Below, one piece after another: positions 37,228 to 48,100 of a stretch of 64,000 nucleotides of DNA. The position numbers were made by a program, and so were the translations under genes. Positions within the stretch are counted from its first letter, which is position 1; each line of letters opens with the position of its first letter. Source of the stretch: Diprion similis (taxonomy: Eukaryota > Arthropoda > Insecta > Hymenoptera > Diprionidae); contig NC_060115.1 in assembly GCF_021155765.1 (NCBI RefSeq), forward strand, positions 6,676,493-6,740,492, read 5' to 3'. Under the pieces are notes generated by a model that was not told the DNA's origin, made no database searches, and saw only the letters and a program-made list of their open reading frames with translations.

Positions 37228-38250
37228 TTATTGAGTGAAGTAAACTGTAGTGGAACTTGGTAGCTGAACACTAGTTTTATCAATTTGCGTCAAAGTGTTA
37301 TTTGCCATGTAAATTAAATTGATCCGAGTTAGTCCAACGAATAAGTTATTCGGGAGAGTGTGAATTCTGTTATTGGACAAAAATATTTCTTCAGCTAACA
37401 CAAGGCCCTCAAATGCACCGGGCTGAATCTCAGAAATTTCGTTGTGCTCTAGATGTAGGATATTCAAATTACTCAGCCCTTTGAAAGCACGGGAATGGAT
37501 GGTTGCGATTTTGTTGTGATTCGCATACAATCTCTTCAGCTCCGGCAATCCTCCAAATGTATCTTGCGGAAGGGACGTTAAGCTGTTGTCATTAACGTAT
37601 AAAGTTTCAAGCTTCGTTAAACCGGTGAAAGTGTTGGGTTTTATTTCTGTTATTCTGTTGTAGTCCAAATGAAGACGGTTCAATTCCTTGAGATTTGCAA
37701 AAGACCCTGAAGCAACGGTAGCTATCTTGTTATTATCGAGCCACAAATACAACAGCTGCGGGAGTCCAGCAAACATATTTGGCTTTATCTCTGGGATGTC
37801 ATTCTGGTTCAGATACAACCACATTACTTTCGATAGTCCAGTAAACGTCCCTGTCGGTATATTGTTGATCTTGTTATATATCAATGACAATGACTCCAGC
37901 TGAGATAGTTCTTGAAATAGATTTGGAATCAGGGTGACGACGTTGTTATCCAGATGGAGGCGGGTCAATTTTGGCAGGCCAGTAAATGCTCTGGATTGTA
38001 GATTCGAAATGTGGTTTCCTTGATACAGGTATAAATTTGTAATCGTTAGGTCTTTGAAGGCACCAGGTTTGATTGACAGCAAATTTAAATCACTGATTTC
38101 CAGGCGGTTTTCGTTTCTTTGCTGTGTTACACTACTTAAAACACCTCGAAAATGACACACTGTAAAGCCATCGTGACTTGTGCATGTCTGCTCCGTTTCA
38201 GCTGTTACAAGAGCCAGAAGAATGTGAACCAGCAACACGTAGCGTAACAT
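37228..38250 (-). CDS. Secreted leucine-rich-repeat protein 3
   Basis: Intact single-exon frame of 340 residues: signal peptide (MLRYVLLVHILLALVTA), two Cys shortly after, then 12 LRRs of 24 residues in the same register as the two proteins on the other side of API5, ending VQLPSSTTVYFTQ. It lacks a C-terminal Cys cap, a transmembrane helix and an anchor. It is more diverged than proteins 1 and 2 are from each other, so it is the older branch. The shared repeat PNLFQEL at the third LRR and the conserved SIKPGAFK start of the first repeat tie the family together. Function is unknown; extracellular binding is inferred. Confidence 0.88.
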   Translation of the reverse strand: MLRYVLLVHILLALVTAETEQTCTSHDGFTVCHFRGVLSSVTQQRNENRLEISDLNLLSIKPGAFKDLTITNLYLYQGNHISNLQSRAFTGLPKLTRLHLDNNVVTLIPNLFQELSQLESLSLIYNKINNIPTGTFTGLSKVMWLYLNQNDIPEIKPNMFAGLPQLLYLWLDNNKIATVASGSFANLKELNRLHLDYNRITEIKPNTFTGLTKLETLYVNDNSLTSLPQDTFGGLPELKRLYANHNKIATIHSRAFKGLSNLNILHLEHNEISEIQPGAFEGLVLAEEIFLSNNRIHTLPNNLFVGLTRINLIYMANNTLTQIDKTSVQLPSSTTVYFTQ

Positions 38251-38292
38251 GACTAAACTCTGTACTGCTCATTTGCATAACAGCACTGGGAA

Positions 38293-38335
38293 TTTATATT
38301 CGCTCACCTCTGAGTTATGAATTGAACTTTGCTAC
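38293..38335 (-). promoter_or_regulatory. Core promoter of LRR gene 3: TATA box and HNF4-like site
   Basis: AATATAAA on the minus strand (38293-38300) lies about 43 bp upstream of the ATG. GTAGCAAAGTTCA (38323-38335) lies 73 bp upstream. The CAAAGTTCA half is identical in all three genes although the surrounding sequence has diverged. Confidence 0.55.
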
Positions 38336-39548
38336 TGTTATCAGACAAGTTAAAAAAAACAGTGCTTGTGGAGATTATTATGTTACAGAAGAAGTGTATT
38401 TTTAATGTAAAATATGCTGGAAATATAAGATTAATCAAACATCCAATGGATATATTTCCAAGAATTGTGATGCAATAGGAGTTTTGAGAACTGATTATAC
38501 TTGAACGTTTCTTACTTTTGAAAAACAGTTCCAGGTATTTATGTGATGCAGAAAGATTTTTAACACTTTCTTTTTTTACATCATTCCCTATTAAATTCTT
38601 CTGAAATACTAAGTCTCCATGTTTAGACCAAGTATTTCCATAGGTACCATTATCTACTGATTTATTTGAACTGATTCATTACACAGCATTATAAAACCGT
38701 TGCACAGGGTAAGATTGAACAACTAGAAATTATCAAAACAGCAGATTAATTTATTTCAGATGCTTACGTAGTTTGATTATATGTGTTGCAAATAATTGGA
38801 ACCATTCAATTAGGCGAATTAATGATTACTGATTTTCGTGGTCCAGTTTTTCCACAGTCAGTCACGGGTTTCATGTTCCGTCTAGCGTTGTGAATCTATA
38901 TAATCATTCGGCTGAAATCTACCTTCATTAATGGTCAATAATTCATCTTACTGGTGTATTGTTATTACATCCCTGTATTTATACGCGTACTACGAGTCGG
39001 CTTGTATGTAAATGAGAATGTATTTTTCAAATATTTCAAAATCAGTCAAATATACAAATGATAAGTACAGTCAAACGCGGCTGCAATGCGCCCGTATTCA
39101 CTGTGTATTTCAATTTCAATTGCTATCGAGCACAGTAATAAATAATGTGTAAAATATTAATTACATTATATATAAAATGATATGCTGTAATAATCATTGT
39201 GGATATTCATATGCTTCTAGATACATTCACTAATAATTGTTAATTATACCTACGCTCACTATAACTTAGTTTTGTAACAGCGTTGAATTATAACAATTAT
39301 TTCACTCAACCGAAGCAGCAAACTGCAATCAAGTCAGCACGTTTTTTTTTGTTTGCCTTGCAATTATACACGACGAAAATTAAAAAGTCGCGAATTGGAG
39401 GTAGTAAAAACTCTTCACGCAGCCTTTAACCATATTACTCAGCAAACGGTTAAATTATTTGCTGCTCAACAGTGCTTATGACGTAGCTTCCAATAAATCA
39501 TTCACAGTTGTTATTGTATTTTTTGGAAAAATCTTTGCTGGTCACTAA
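38336..39548. other. Spacer between LRR gene 3 and MED7
   Basis: AT-rich, no gene seen. It must hold the MED7 3' untranslated region at its right end; I did not find a clear AATAAA for it. Confidence 0.5.
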
Positions 39549-40417
39549 TCAGTAAAGATTATTCGATGTGGTCATTTCATCGATAATATTGCACATTATA
39601 CGGTCGCTTGGACAACACGGATCGGTAGCTTGTTGCTCTAGTCCCAAAGTATCCATAACTTCCATTGCATCGGTATTGACAGAAAGGCTTGAATCTAGCT
39701 CCGAGGTGTCAGGCAGCATCTGCAATGCATGCTGCAATATTTCCTGCACCTAAAAAGAAAGAATTAAAAAAAAATTAGGCCATGAAACTAGAAGAAGCCA
39801 AATATGATGAAAGATAAACAAACGACATGTATAGCATACTTTGTCTAAATGTTTTTGGAAACGTAGGGTGGTTTCTGTCCGCTGTCTACGCTGGAGCTCC
39901 ATCATAACACGAAGAGTTTCTCTAGCCTGATGCGGCCTAAACTCATTAAGCAAGTGGTGAATATGGATGAATAACAGGCTCAAGTCTTCCACCTGAAAAT
40001 ACATCAAGAAAAACCATGTGATGCTTTATTTTCGTCAACAACTCCTAGTGCTAAATGCCTCAAGCACGAACAATATCAAGGACGCACCTTCTCCGCTCTC
40101 CTCGGACTGTCCGGACACTGTACCAAGAGATCTATAAGGTCTAAAAAATTGACCAGAAGAGAGTGATTGAGTTTCTTGAGCTCGCGTCGTCGGTCAAAAT
40201 GCTGGGGATAAAGCCTTTTGATCCCTTGCGCTTCGAGTGGCCTTATGATAGTGTCGTCGGCATTGAACATGTTCCCGAACATGGAATAGTTCTCATGATT
40301 GGCCGGAGGAGGACGGGGAGCTCTTCCTCTACGTACATTCTCATCGGTGTACAAGTTGATGTACTGAGTGGGCGGCATGGGCAGTGAGCTGACCTGCGTC
40401 GCTTCCGGAGTCGCCAT
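39549..40417 (-). CDS. MED7: Mediator complex subunit 7 (MED7), complete, three coding exons
   Basis: Exons on the minus strand: 40417-40088, 39992-39840, 39749-39549. All junctions are phase 0 and give 227 residues (human MED7 233). MED7 belongs to the middle module of Mediator, the bridge between activators and RNA polymerase II, and pairs with MED21 and MED31. Family landmarks: [14 protein letters not shown] and APRPPPA near the start, [42 protein letters not shown] in exon 1, then [20 protein letters not shown] and MELQRRQR in exon 2, a long amphipathic helix. Exon 3 is an acidic, less conserved tail. Introns are 95 and 90 bp. The ATG (CCATGG context) is the first in frame. A 5' leader intron is likely. 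Housekeeping expression from a divergent promoter is inferred. Confidence 0.95.
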
Positions 40418-40597
40418 GGTTTAATAAAGTAATATCAACAGCGTAGTCGTGGGATTTGATTCCTGTAACAGAAAAGAGAAGCAAATAGGAGTGCTCAGGA
40501 TTTAAACGTCAGAAGAAACAAGTTGGGTTATGTTACACTAGGAAAGGTTTACACCGTCAATTACAAGATGAACTAAGGCGAGTTGGATCTACTCACG
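40418..40597 (-). other. MED7 5' leader with probable intron
   Basis: Upstream of the ATG there is a strong acceptor (TCTTTTCTGTTACAG, exon from 40462) and a good donor (GGC|GTGAGT, exon ending 40597), framing a 134 bp leader intron at 40463-40596. Splicing is predicted from the signals only. Confidence 0.5.
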
Positions 40598-42165
40598 CCA
40601 TGAAATACAAGCAAAAATTGCCGAAAGCTCGTCGGCGAAACAGTCCCGGAATTTTCAGCGTCGAATAACGCCAGGCGTCACGGCAGAAGAAAAAACAAAA
40701 GCAGCGCGGCGGTTAGAGTTCGCCATTTTGTTTTGTTTACATGCCTCTTGTAGCGCCGAACATGGAAGATGTCTGCGAATGTTTATGCTTTTTCAAACTT
40801 CATCCGTTTACCTACACACCGACGTTACTCGGTCGTCGGAAAAGCGTCGCTTGCCTCTCGGAGTTCCCGTTGCATAAACACCTCGGCATTAAACCGCGCT
40901 GCCCGAATGTCGAGGTAGAAAACATTCGGACAAGTGAGCAGTGACTAATACCGAACAGTTGAACGTGTGATGTGTCTCATGACTAACGCCGTAGCGCATT
41001 TCCTGTTATCTCGTGAATTTCCGACCGTCTTGCCTAGCCGTCGCTTCGCCCGCGACCGTTTGACAGGTTACCTCCCCCCCCCCCCCCCCCCCTCCGGACC
41101 GCCGGCCGCTAAGCCTCTCTGTGTTCCTTCGCTTCCACGTGAATTTTTTTTCGCAAGATACACGATACACCTAACCGAATCCGGCGGGCAGCTACGTTTT
41201 CGAGACCGATGCATCGTCTGGCTGTGTGACAAACCGGTGCTGTGAATGGTAAGAGTCCCTTGTTGACTACCGATCGGCTTTATCTTATTGTTAAAACGCT
41301 TTCCCGGCTATTTCGCCGTCCCTCGAGGCGACTCGGAGGAACTCTGACATCCGAACGTCAGTATTTTATGACCGCAAATTCTGCCTGCCTTTCCGTACCA
41401 TTTATTTTCGACCTAAGCTTAGGTTTCGTTATCAGTACCGTGGCAGGTCTCGCTCCGCGATGTTCTCGACGCTTTTATACTTTTACTCTATTCCTACTAT
41501 CGTTCGTAAATAAACGCCTCGATTGTTGTCCGTACGCGACTCGCGGAATGCAGTGTTTATAAACAACGAAAAATGAGCTCTGCGGCGACTATCTCTAAAT
41601 GGTTCACAGACATTCACAGTACACAATTTATACACACGTTCACTATCTGTTTCTCTCCTCTCTTGTCTCTAATAGCGTGCCAACAGTGAGTCTCTGTTCA
41701 CCTTTTTCCACTTTCCTGTCATCAGCTGTTCAAATTTGCTTCCTTCATCGTCCATTAAATACACACTGTTGTTTCAATCAGCTCTCATCCGCCATTCTAA
41801 TCTCTTCTATTCTCAACTTCTCCTTATTTTCTTTGTCTTCATATTTTCACTTATTCCTCGCTACGCTGTGACCCAGATTCGAACTACCGAAACCTGTACT
41901 CTGCGAATTGAATTTTCTCTTTGTTTCTCCATCTCTCGATAAGAAGCTTCGATTGTTATTACTTTCAGATCAACAGACATGTCTAGTAATATTTAAAACA
42001 TTATGTAGCTATCGCTAAACTGTGCTGAAGGATACGAGACAATTAAAATATTCTTTATAATGCCCCGAAAAAGCTTGTAAGAAAAAGTAGTAGTTTATCG
42101 ATTACAAAATATTGTCCATCGTCTCATAAATTCATTTTATTCATTTGATGTTTTGCATTTTGCAG
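40598..42165. promoter_or_regulatory. Divergent MED7 / Btk29A promoter region
   Basis: GC-richer region between two genes pointing away from each other. CAAAATGGCG on the minus strand (complement of 40721-40730) is a YY1-like motif of housekeeping starts, pointing towards MED7. A 19-base C run lies at 41074-41092. On the plus strand GAATG|GTAAGA at 41248/41249 is a strong donor that could end a non-coding first exon of the kinase gene, joined to the TGCAG acceptor at 42165. The ORFs in this region show no domains. Confidence 0.45.
41074..41092. repeat. Poly-C run (19 C)
   Basis: Uninterrupted C run in the divergent promoter region. Confidence 0.9.
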
Positions 42166-42181
42166 GGTCTTCTTTCCAGGG

Positions 42182-45100
42182 ATGACGGGGAAGGATGGGA
42201 AGGCGGAGGCTAGAGGTGTGGATGGCGTTGTTAAAACAGGGTTTATGACAAAGCGCTCTCAAAACAAGAAGCGATTTACGCCGATCAATTACAAGCAGCG
42301 ATGGTTCGTCCTCACCAGGCAATACCTTATATACTACGACAGCGACGGCGAGGTAAGCCAGATGGATCACCTATTGAGAAATTTTTTGGATAGATTTTGA
42401 ATCGACAAGTCACTCCTGATACTTAATTACATAATGCAATTTCACATGGCAATTGCTCAGCTATTGGACGAAATATTATTATTCCTGATCTTCACTCTGT
42501 GATAGAATTCAAACAGGTTTCCATTCGCTAGTGTTTGATTTAATCTTTCCTGTACATCATTTTATTTTCATTTGCATTTCGATTCAATTATTCTCCAGCA
42601 TATTTGAGAAACGATTGATTTTTGGAAAATTTTGAAATGAGTATAAAATTATTCTGGAATTGTGGATATTTGGAGTTTACAAAAAATGAAAATTCGCCCA
42701 CATATTAGCGTCAGATTCTTCATATAGAACATTTTTTTTTCTTTCTTTTCTTTTTTATTATTGCAAACTATTATCTTTTATAACAAGTTTACTGATGTTA
42801 GAGACAAATTTCACTTGTACATACGTAGGACCTCGTAGAAAAAAGTGTAAATCGTTTGAATATGTTGCGAAGAATTAACAAAGACAATAATAATAACTGT
42901 TGTACAATATAGACAAAAATCGATAAATAAGAATTTGAAGTTTATTGAAAATTGTGAAGTAAAATTACTGTCAAATTCCAGTGTATACAAATTTTCAAAC
43001 TACGAGCAGAAGCGAAAAAAGTTTATTCTCATGTAGACATCGATGTGTATACAACAGCTTGCTACTGTAATCTTTACGCAAACAGGAAATCCCTTACCCG
43101 GAGTTATGCGGTTCATTAGCACAGATTAGAAACGGAAAAGGAGAAAAAAAATTTCATACATCGACTGATATCCATAGACTGAGCGACAAGTTGTTGATAT
43201 TTTAGATATTTACAAGTACATGATTTCGTGTTAAAGCCTTGAAACTGACTGTTGCTTTTTTCAATAACGTTGCTTGACGTATTTTGACTTTCTATACCTA
43301 CTCTGACCTCTCGACATATTTTTTTGCTTCTTCATACTTTGACTTTGTACTTTTATAAACTGTATAAATTAAATTTTCTCTTCGTCGGTAAAATTCGGTA
43401 TCGGGCCCTTCGCTTTTCGGATCTTTTTATTTTCTTAACCTCACCAAACTTCTGACAATATTTATAAATGCATTTGCAATTCGTATACACCATTATACCT
43501 ATACACATATGTATATATTTCGAAGCGTGCCGCGCAAAAGTGCAAGGCAGTCTCGATATCACGTGTACCTAATAATAATTAGGGGTGCAAACGGGGCGCA
43601 GGCGCCTCCCGGAGAGGCTCGTCGAATACGTCGGCGCCGATCTCCCGATGCCCCTTGGTAAGGCGGTTATTTCCTACCGGAGGATCAGTCGGTTGTCAGC
43701 TGCAATTCGATGCGAAACTTCTTCTCTCGCCGCATATTGCACCCTGCGTTACGTAATCGAAACACAATTTGAAACACAGCGCGGGCCGGTTTTCCGTGTA
43801 TCGTCGTCGGAAACGTGCGTCGTGAGGAGCCGCGTTTCGCGGCTTTCCTTTAATTTCTCATTTCTTAATACGTTTTTGTTCCTTATTTTTCTTATCTCTC
43901 CTTAATCCTCGTCAATTTTTGCCTGTGCCAGAAAGAAGACGGAAAAATTTTCAACGATTTACTCTGGGATTGATATAAAATAAAAATAAAAAATAAAAAT
44001 TATTCTTCAACATCTCTTTGCGACTACATGTACCATCTACATCCCTGCACAGATAAATCTAAACTGTTGACCGACTAGGTCGCGGTGTGCTTCCGGATAA
44101 TTTCCCTCAGAGACGGAATTTCCATATCAGTTTCCTTTTTTTCTTATCTGGTTTTATATAAAAAAAAAAAGTTCATTTATATATAGTATATCATACAACT
44201 GTCCTAAATCATTGTTTTTAAATTCATTTTATTTATAACTCCTCAACCTCGTCTCGTCTTTTCGCTAATTATTATATACATACATTGGAAAAATATTTCC
44301 TAGACTTGTTTTTCTTCTTCTTCTTCTTCTTCTTCCTTGGCTGCGGCGAAAGATCCTGCCTGCAACCGCATTTTCGCCCTTCGGGTTTCAATTCGTAACG
44401 CTGGAGGTAAGCTGTGCGAAGTTAATTAAGTATCATTATTTTATTCCGCAGATCGCTTTTAATCCTTTCCCTCGTTATTTTCACAGCTATTTCTCTCTTC
44501 GTCGTTATTATTTTCATACCTCAATTCGAAAGCTATAGCATATTCTAATGGAGTCCCGTTATACGGAGTGCTTGGTTTTCCGGTAACATTCTTAGAAACG
44601 GTCAGTGGACTATACAAGAATAATGGAAAAGTCACAAGTTTAGATTTATCGTGATAAAACGAGTATAAGACAGAGAACTTTCGGTATAGCAAGCATTGTA
44701 TGAAATTTATTTTTTATTTGTTTTTCTAGTCTTTAAAAGTAACATCATTCTTCAAAGGAATTTTCGGGATGTTTGAAATACAATTTCGTTTCTGTTCAAT
44801 CGATGCTAAATGCATTATACCTCGATTTATGTGGATTACTTAGTTGACGTGAAACTTGTTTTGGAAATTGTAAATTTTAAATAAGATTTTACAATATCTA
44901 GTTTTGATAAACAGAATGAATTATTCACGATTTCGTTAGAAAACATGGGGGGAAATCGGAAGGAGTCGGGAAATTATTTCTCGAGTTGATTGAAAGCCGT
45001 GAAAAAAGTGTGCAGGTTTATAAATTTTTACCGAGGTATAATAATATTCATTTTAAATAATTGTTTATTCGTCGAATTTTTGTCATAATTCAATCCCCGT

Positions 45101-48100
45101 GGACAATTACATTTTTTGCTATTGATATAACGAGTTACTAAAAAAATTGTTACAAGAAAAAAAATTCATTCCTGTCAAGAGTATTGAAAAAAAAAACGTT
45201 TCTTTTCACTCCACAAAATTCATAGAGACACAGCCATTATATGTATTATATATATATATATATATATGCCTGCGTATCGTCATTTTTTCTTCCCTTCTTC
45301 CGCTTCCATCCCTCGAGAAATCCGCATCCCGGTTTTAGGAGTTTAAGGTACCCGTATAATACCGATTGGAAAAAGGATTTACGAGATCATGAAAGACCTT
45401 AGATCGCTCTTATCGCATCATTGGGGAATTTCATTCGCGAAATTTTCAAAGTCGTTACTACCATGTTTTACGCTCGTCTTCGTGCGATTGATAGGAAAAA
45501 ATAGATGTTACTTTAGTCTGAGAGAAATTCGATAGATCAAGAAGAATTCCACTGTTCGTACTACTTCAGGATTTATCAGGTGTAAAGTCTTTGTAACAAA
45601 GTTATTGAAGAATAGAAGTTGAAACGCACACATGCAAGAAAAGTATAAAAACAAAGTTTAACTTGGGTCGAATTTTTGCATGAGGAAAAAAAAATAATAT
45701 CACTCCTTAACGTGTATGGAATAAAAAAATTTCGCCCTAGATCGAGAAGTTTATATATATACTAAACACTTTCCGATGATCTTATAATTTATAGATCAAA
45801 TAATGTCGATTGTAAAATAATGAAATATTCTTACATTCTGCGCTTCTGTTTACCAATTAGTTGCACCCTCTTTATTTTCATGCGCAACGCCGTTTATTGT
45901 CAGATTAATTATTAATTTTTATTCCCTAAATAATCGCTAACCAATTAATCTGCAAAGTAATTAAGAAGAAGCCGTTTGCTCGTTCCTTTGTGCAAATTAC
46001 TCACGTATTTATGTACCTACTTTCTCATTGCACTTATATACATATATATGTATACATTATACATATACATTCATGACGCCCACGCCGCGTGACTTAAACG
46101 AATCTAACACCCCCACCATGCCTCAGCGAGTGTAGAAATGTCTAATGAGACGCGACAATTAGTGAGTTTTGTTCCATCATCTTTGACGCAAGTATATATA
46201 GATAATTACTATCCGATTAAATATCCGCTCATTTTGTGCGTAATACGTGTCATGTGAATTTTTCATTGTTACATTTATTTTCTATTCACATTCATCGGAG
46301 AATTTATATTTACAATATTGATATAAAAAAGGAAACCAAATGATATATCTAGTTTGTTAAATAAAATTTAATAAGGCTAAATAATAATCGATTAAAAAAT
46401 AAAATCCATTTGTTCAATTTTTATTATACAGAGCTTGCAATATTACGGCACAGAAATTGTGTTACTGTACGAACGTGACAAATGAGAACGCTTATTAGTC
46501 GGCCAGCAGGCGCAAAGAATCGCCTGTATATAAACGAGCACACGTCCGATTCAATACCGGAAGGATGAAGGACTTTCTGCGCTATCATTAAGGACATTTT
46601 TGACCAAGGGTTCGCCCTAAGCGATTCTACGGGATTCGTATACGTGACCAAGAGGAGGGAACGGAGTGTCGAGTTGCTGTCCGATTCGCGGAAGGATAGG
46701 GAAAAAAATTTACGAGACGCGGGGGGTAGGAAAGCCGCACGCGGAAGTCCGGTTTATCAGACAGGACACGTAACTGATGATATTTACAGACGACGGAAAG
46801 CACCGACGAGCGATATGATGGCCCGTTTAACCCCAACGAACATCGCGATCCGATGACCAGGAATGTCCCAACTCGGGTTTCAGGACCGCGATTCGATCTA
46901 ATTTTGCGTTTTTGGGATGAGAAAAAAAAAAGAAATTTATATTTCGTGGAAATGGCACGTTTTTATTACCGTTTTTTGTATCGTCTAGTTCAAAGTTCAC
47001 GAAATAACGCGAGGAGCTTGTGACAGTTGATTTGACGTTCGAAGAAGCTTCGAAAATATTTTTATCCATATCGCTGTGTAATTTTATATTATTCTTAGTT
47101 TTGGTCGTACACATATTATGTTCGGAAGTCGTTCCTGATTGCAATTAACGGGCTAACGCGTCTCGCGTTTAATTAAAGAGTGAGATCGGAGAAAAACTAA
47201 AAGGAGACCAAAAGTGAATAGCAAAAAAAAAATAATAATAATAAAAATTGTGTATATATCTGTAGTATATTGGCGAAAACGTCGATATAAAAAGAGAGGG
47301 AGAGAGAGAGAGACAGAGAGCGAGAAATCACGGTATTCGAGAAACGTAATGGCTGGGAAGGCGATAAAAATATATAATAATATCAATAACGTAGCGTTCC
47401 TCGATCGGACGGTCGCCTCGAAGTCTTTTATCCACCTGCTGACGACAGTCGCGGTACTTTTCTTTGGGGGGAAATCAATCTTCGAGTTATAACCCGACCC
47501 CCCAGTTATTACAGATATCGAGCAATTGAAGAGGGGAATTAAAAAAGGCTGTAAGTGCGTGCAAACAAAGCTGTTTTTTCTTCATTGTGTTTGTGGTTGT
47601 TCGTTTGTGGATTTTATTTTATTTTTATTTATTGCCAAGTTATATATATTATTTTCCAAGTGGCACTTACAGTCTTTTTTAATTCTTCTCTTCAATTATA
47701 TCTCGCTGAGTTTCGTGATATTAATTGACTGCAATCGGAAAATATATATACCTAGTATACAAAACTTAATTGCATTAATATTATACATTGTTATATTAGA
47801 TTATACTTTATTCATATAACAGATGTGTGTTTGTTGATAGGAAATACTCGCTATAGTTATTAATACAGTTCAACTTTATAAAACTCTTTACTTATTCATA
47901 CAAATTCGATTATCTCATTCTATAAGGGTGTGAAATCTGTGAAAATATTTAACTAATTCACAACAAATTTTACAATAATTTTATTTCTTTACTTTCCATA
48001 ATAGAGATTAATTATTTTCTCTATTTATGACTCGTTTAAAAGTTGTTTCCATCATTTAGTTAACGAAGATATGGTTGGCCAAAAATCGATACTTTTCGTA

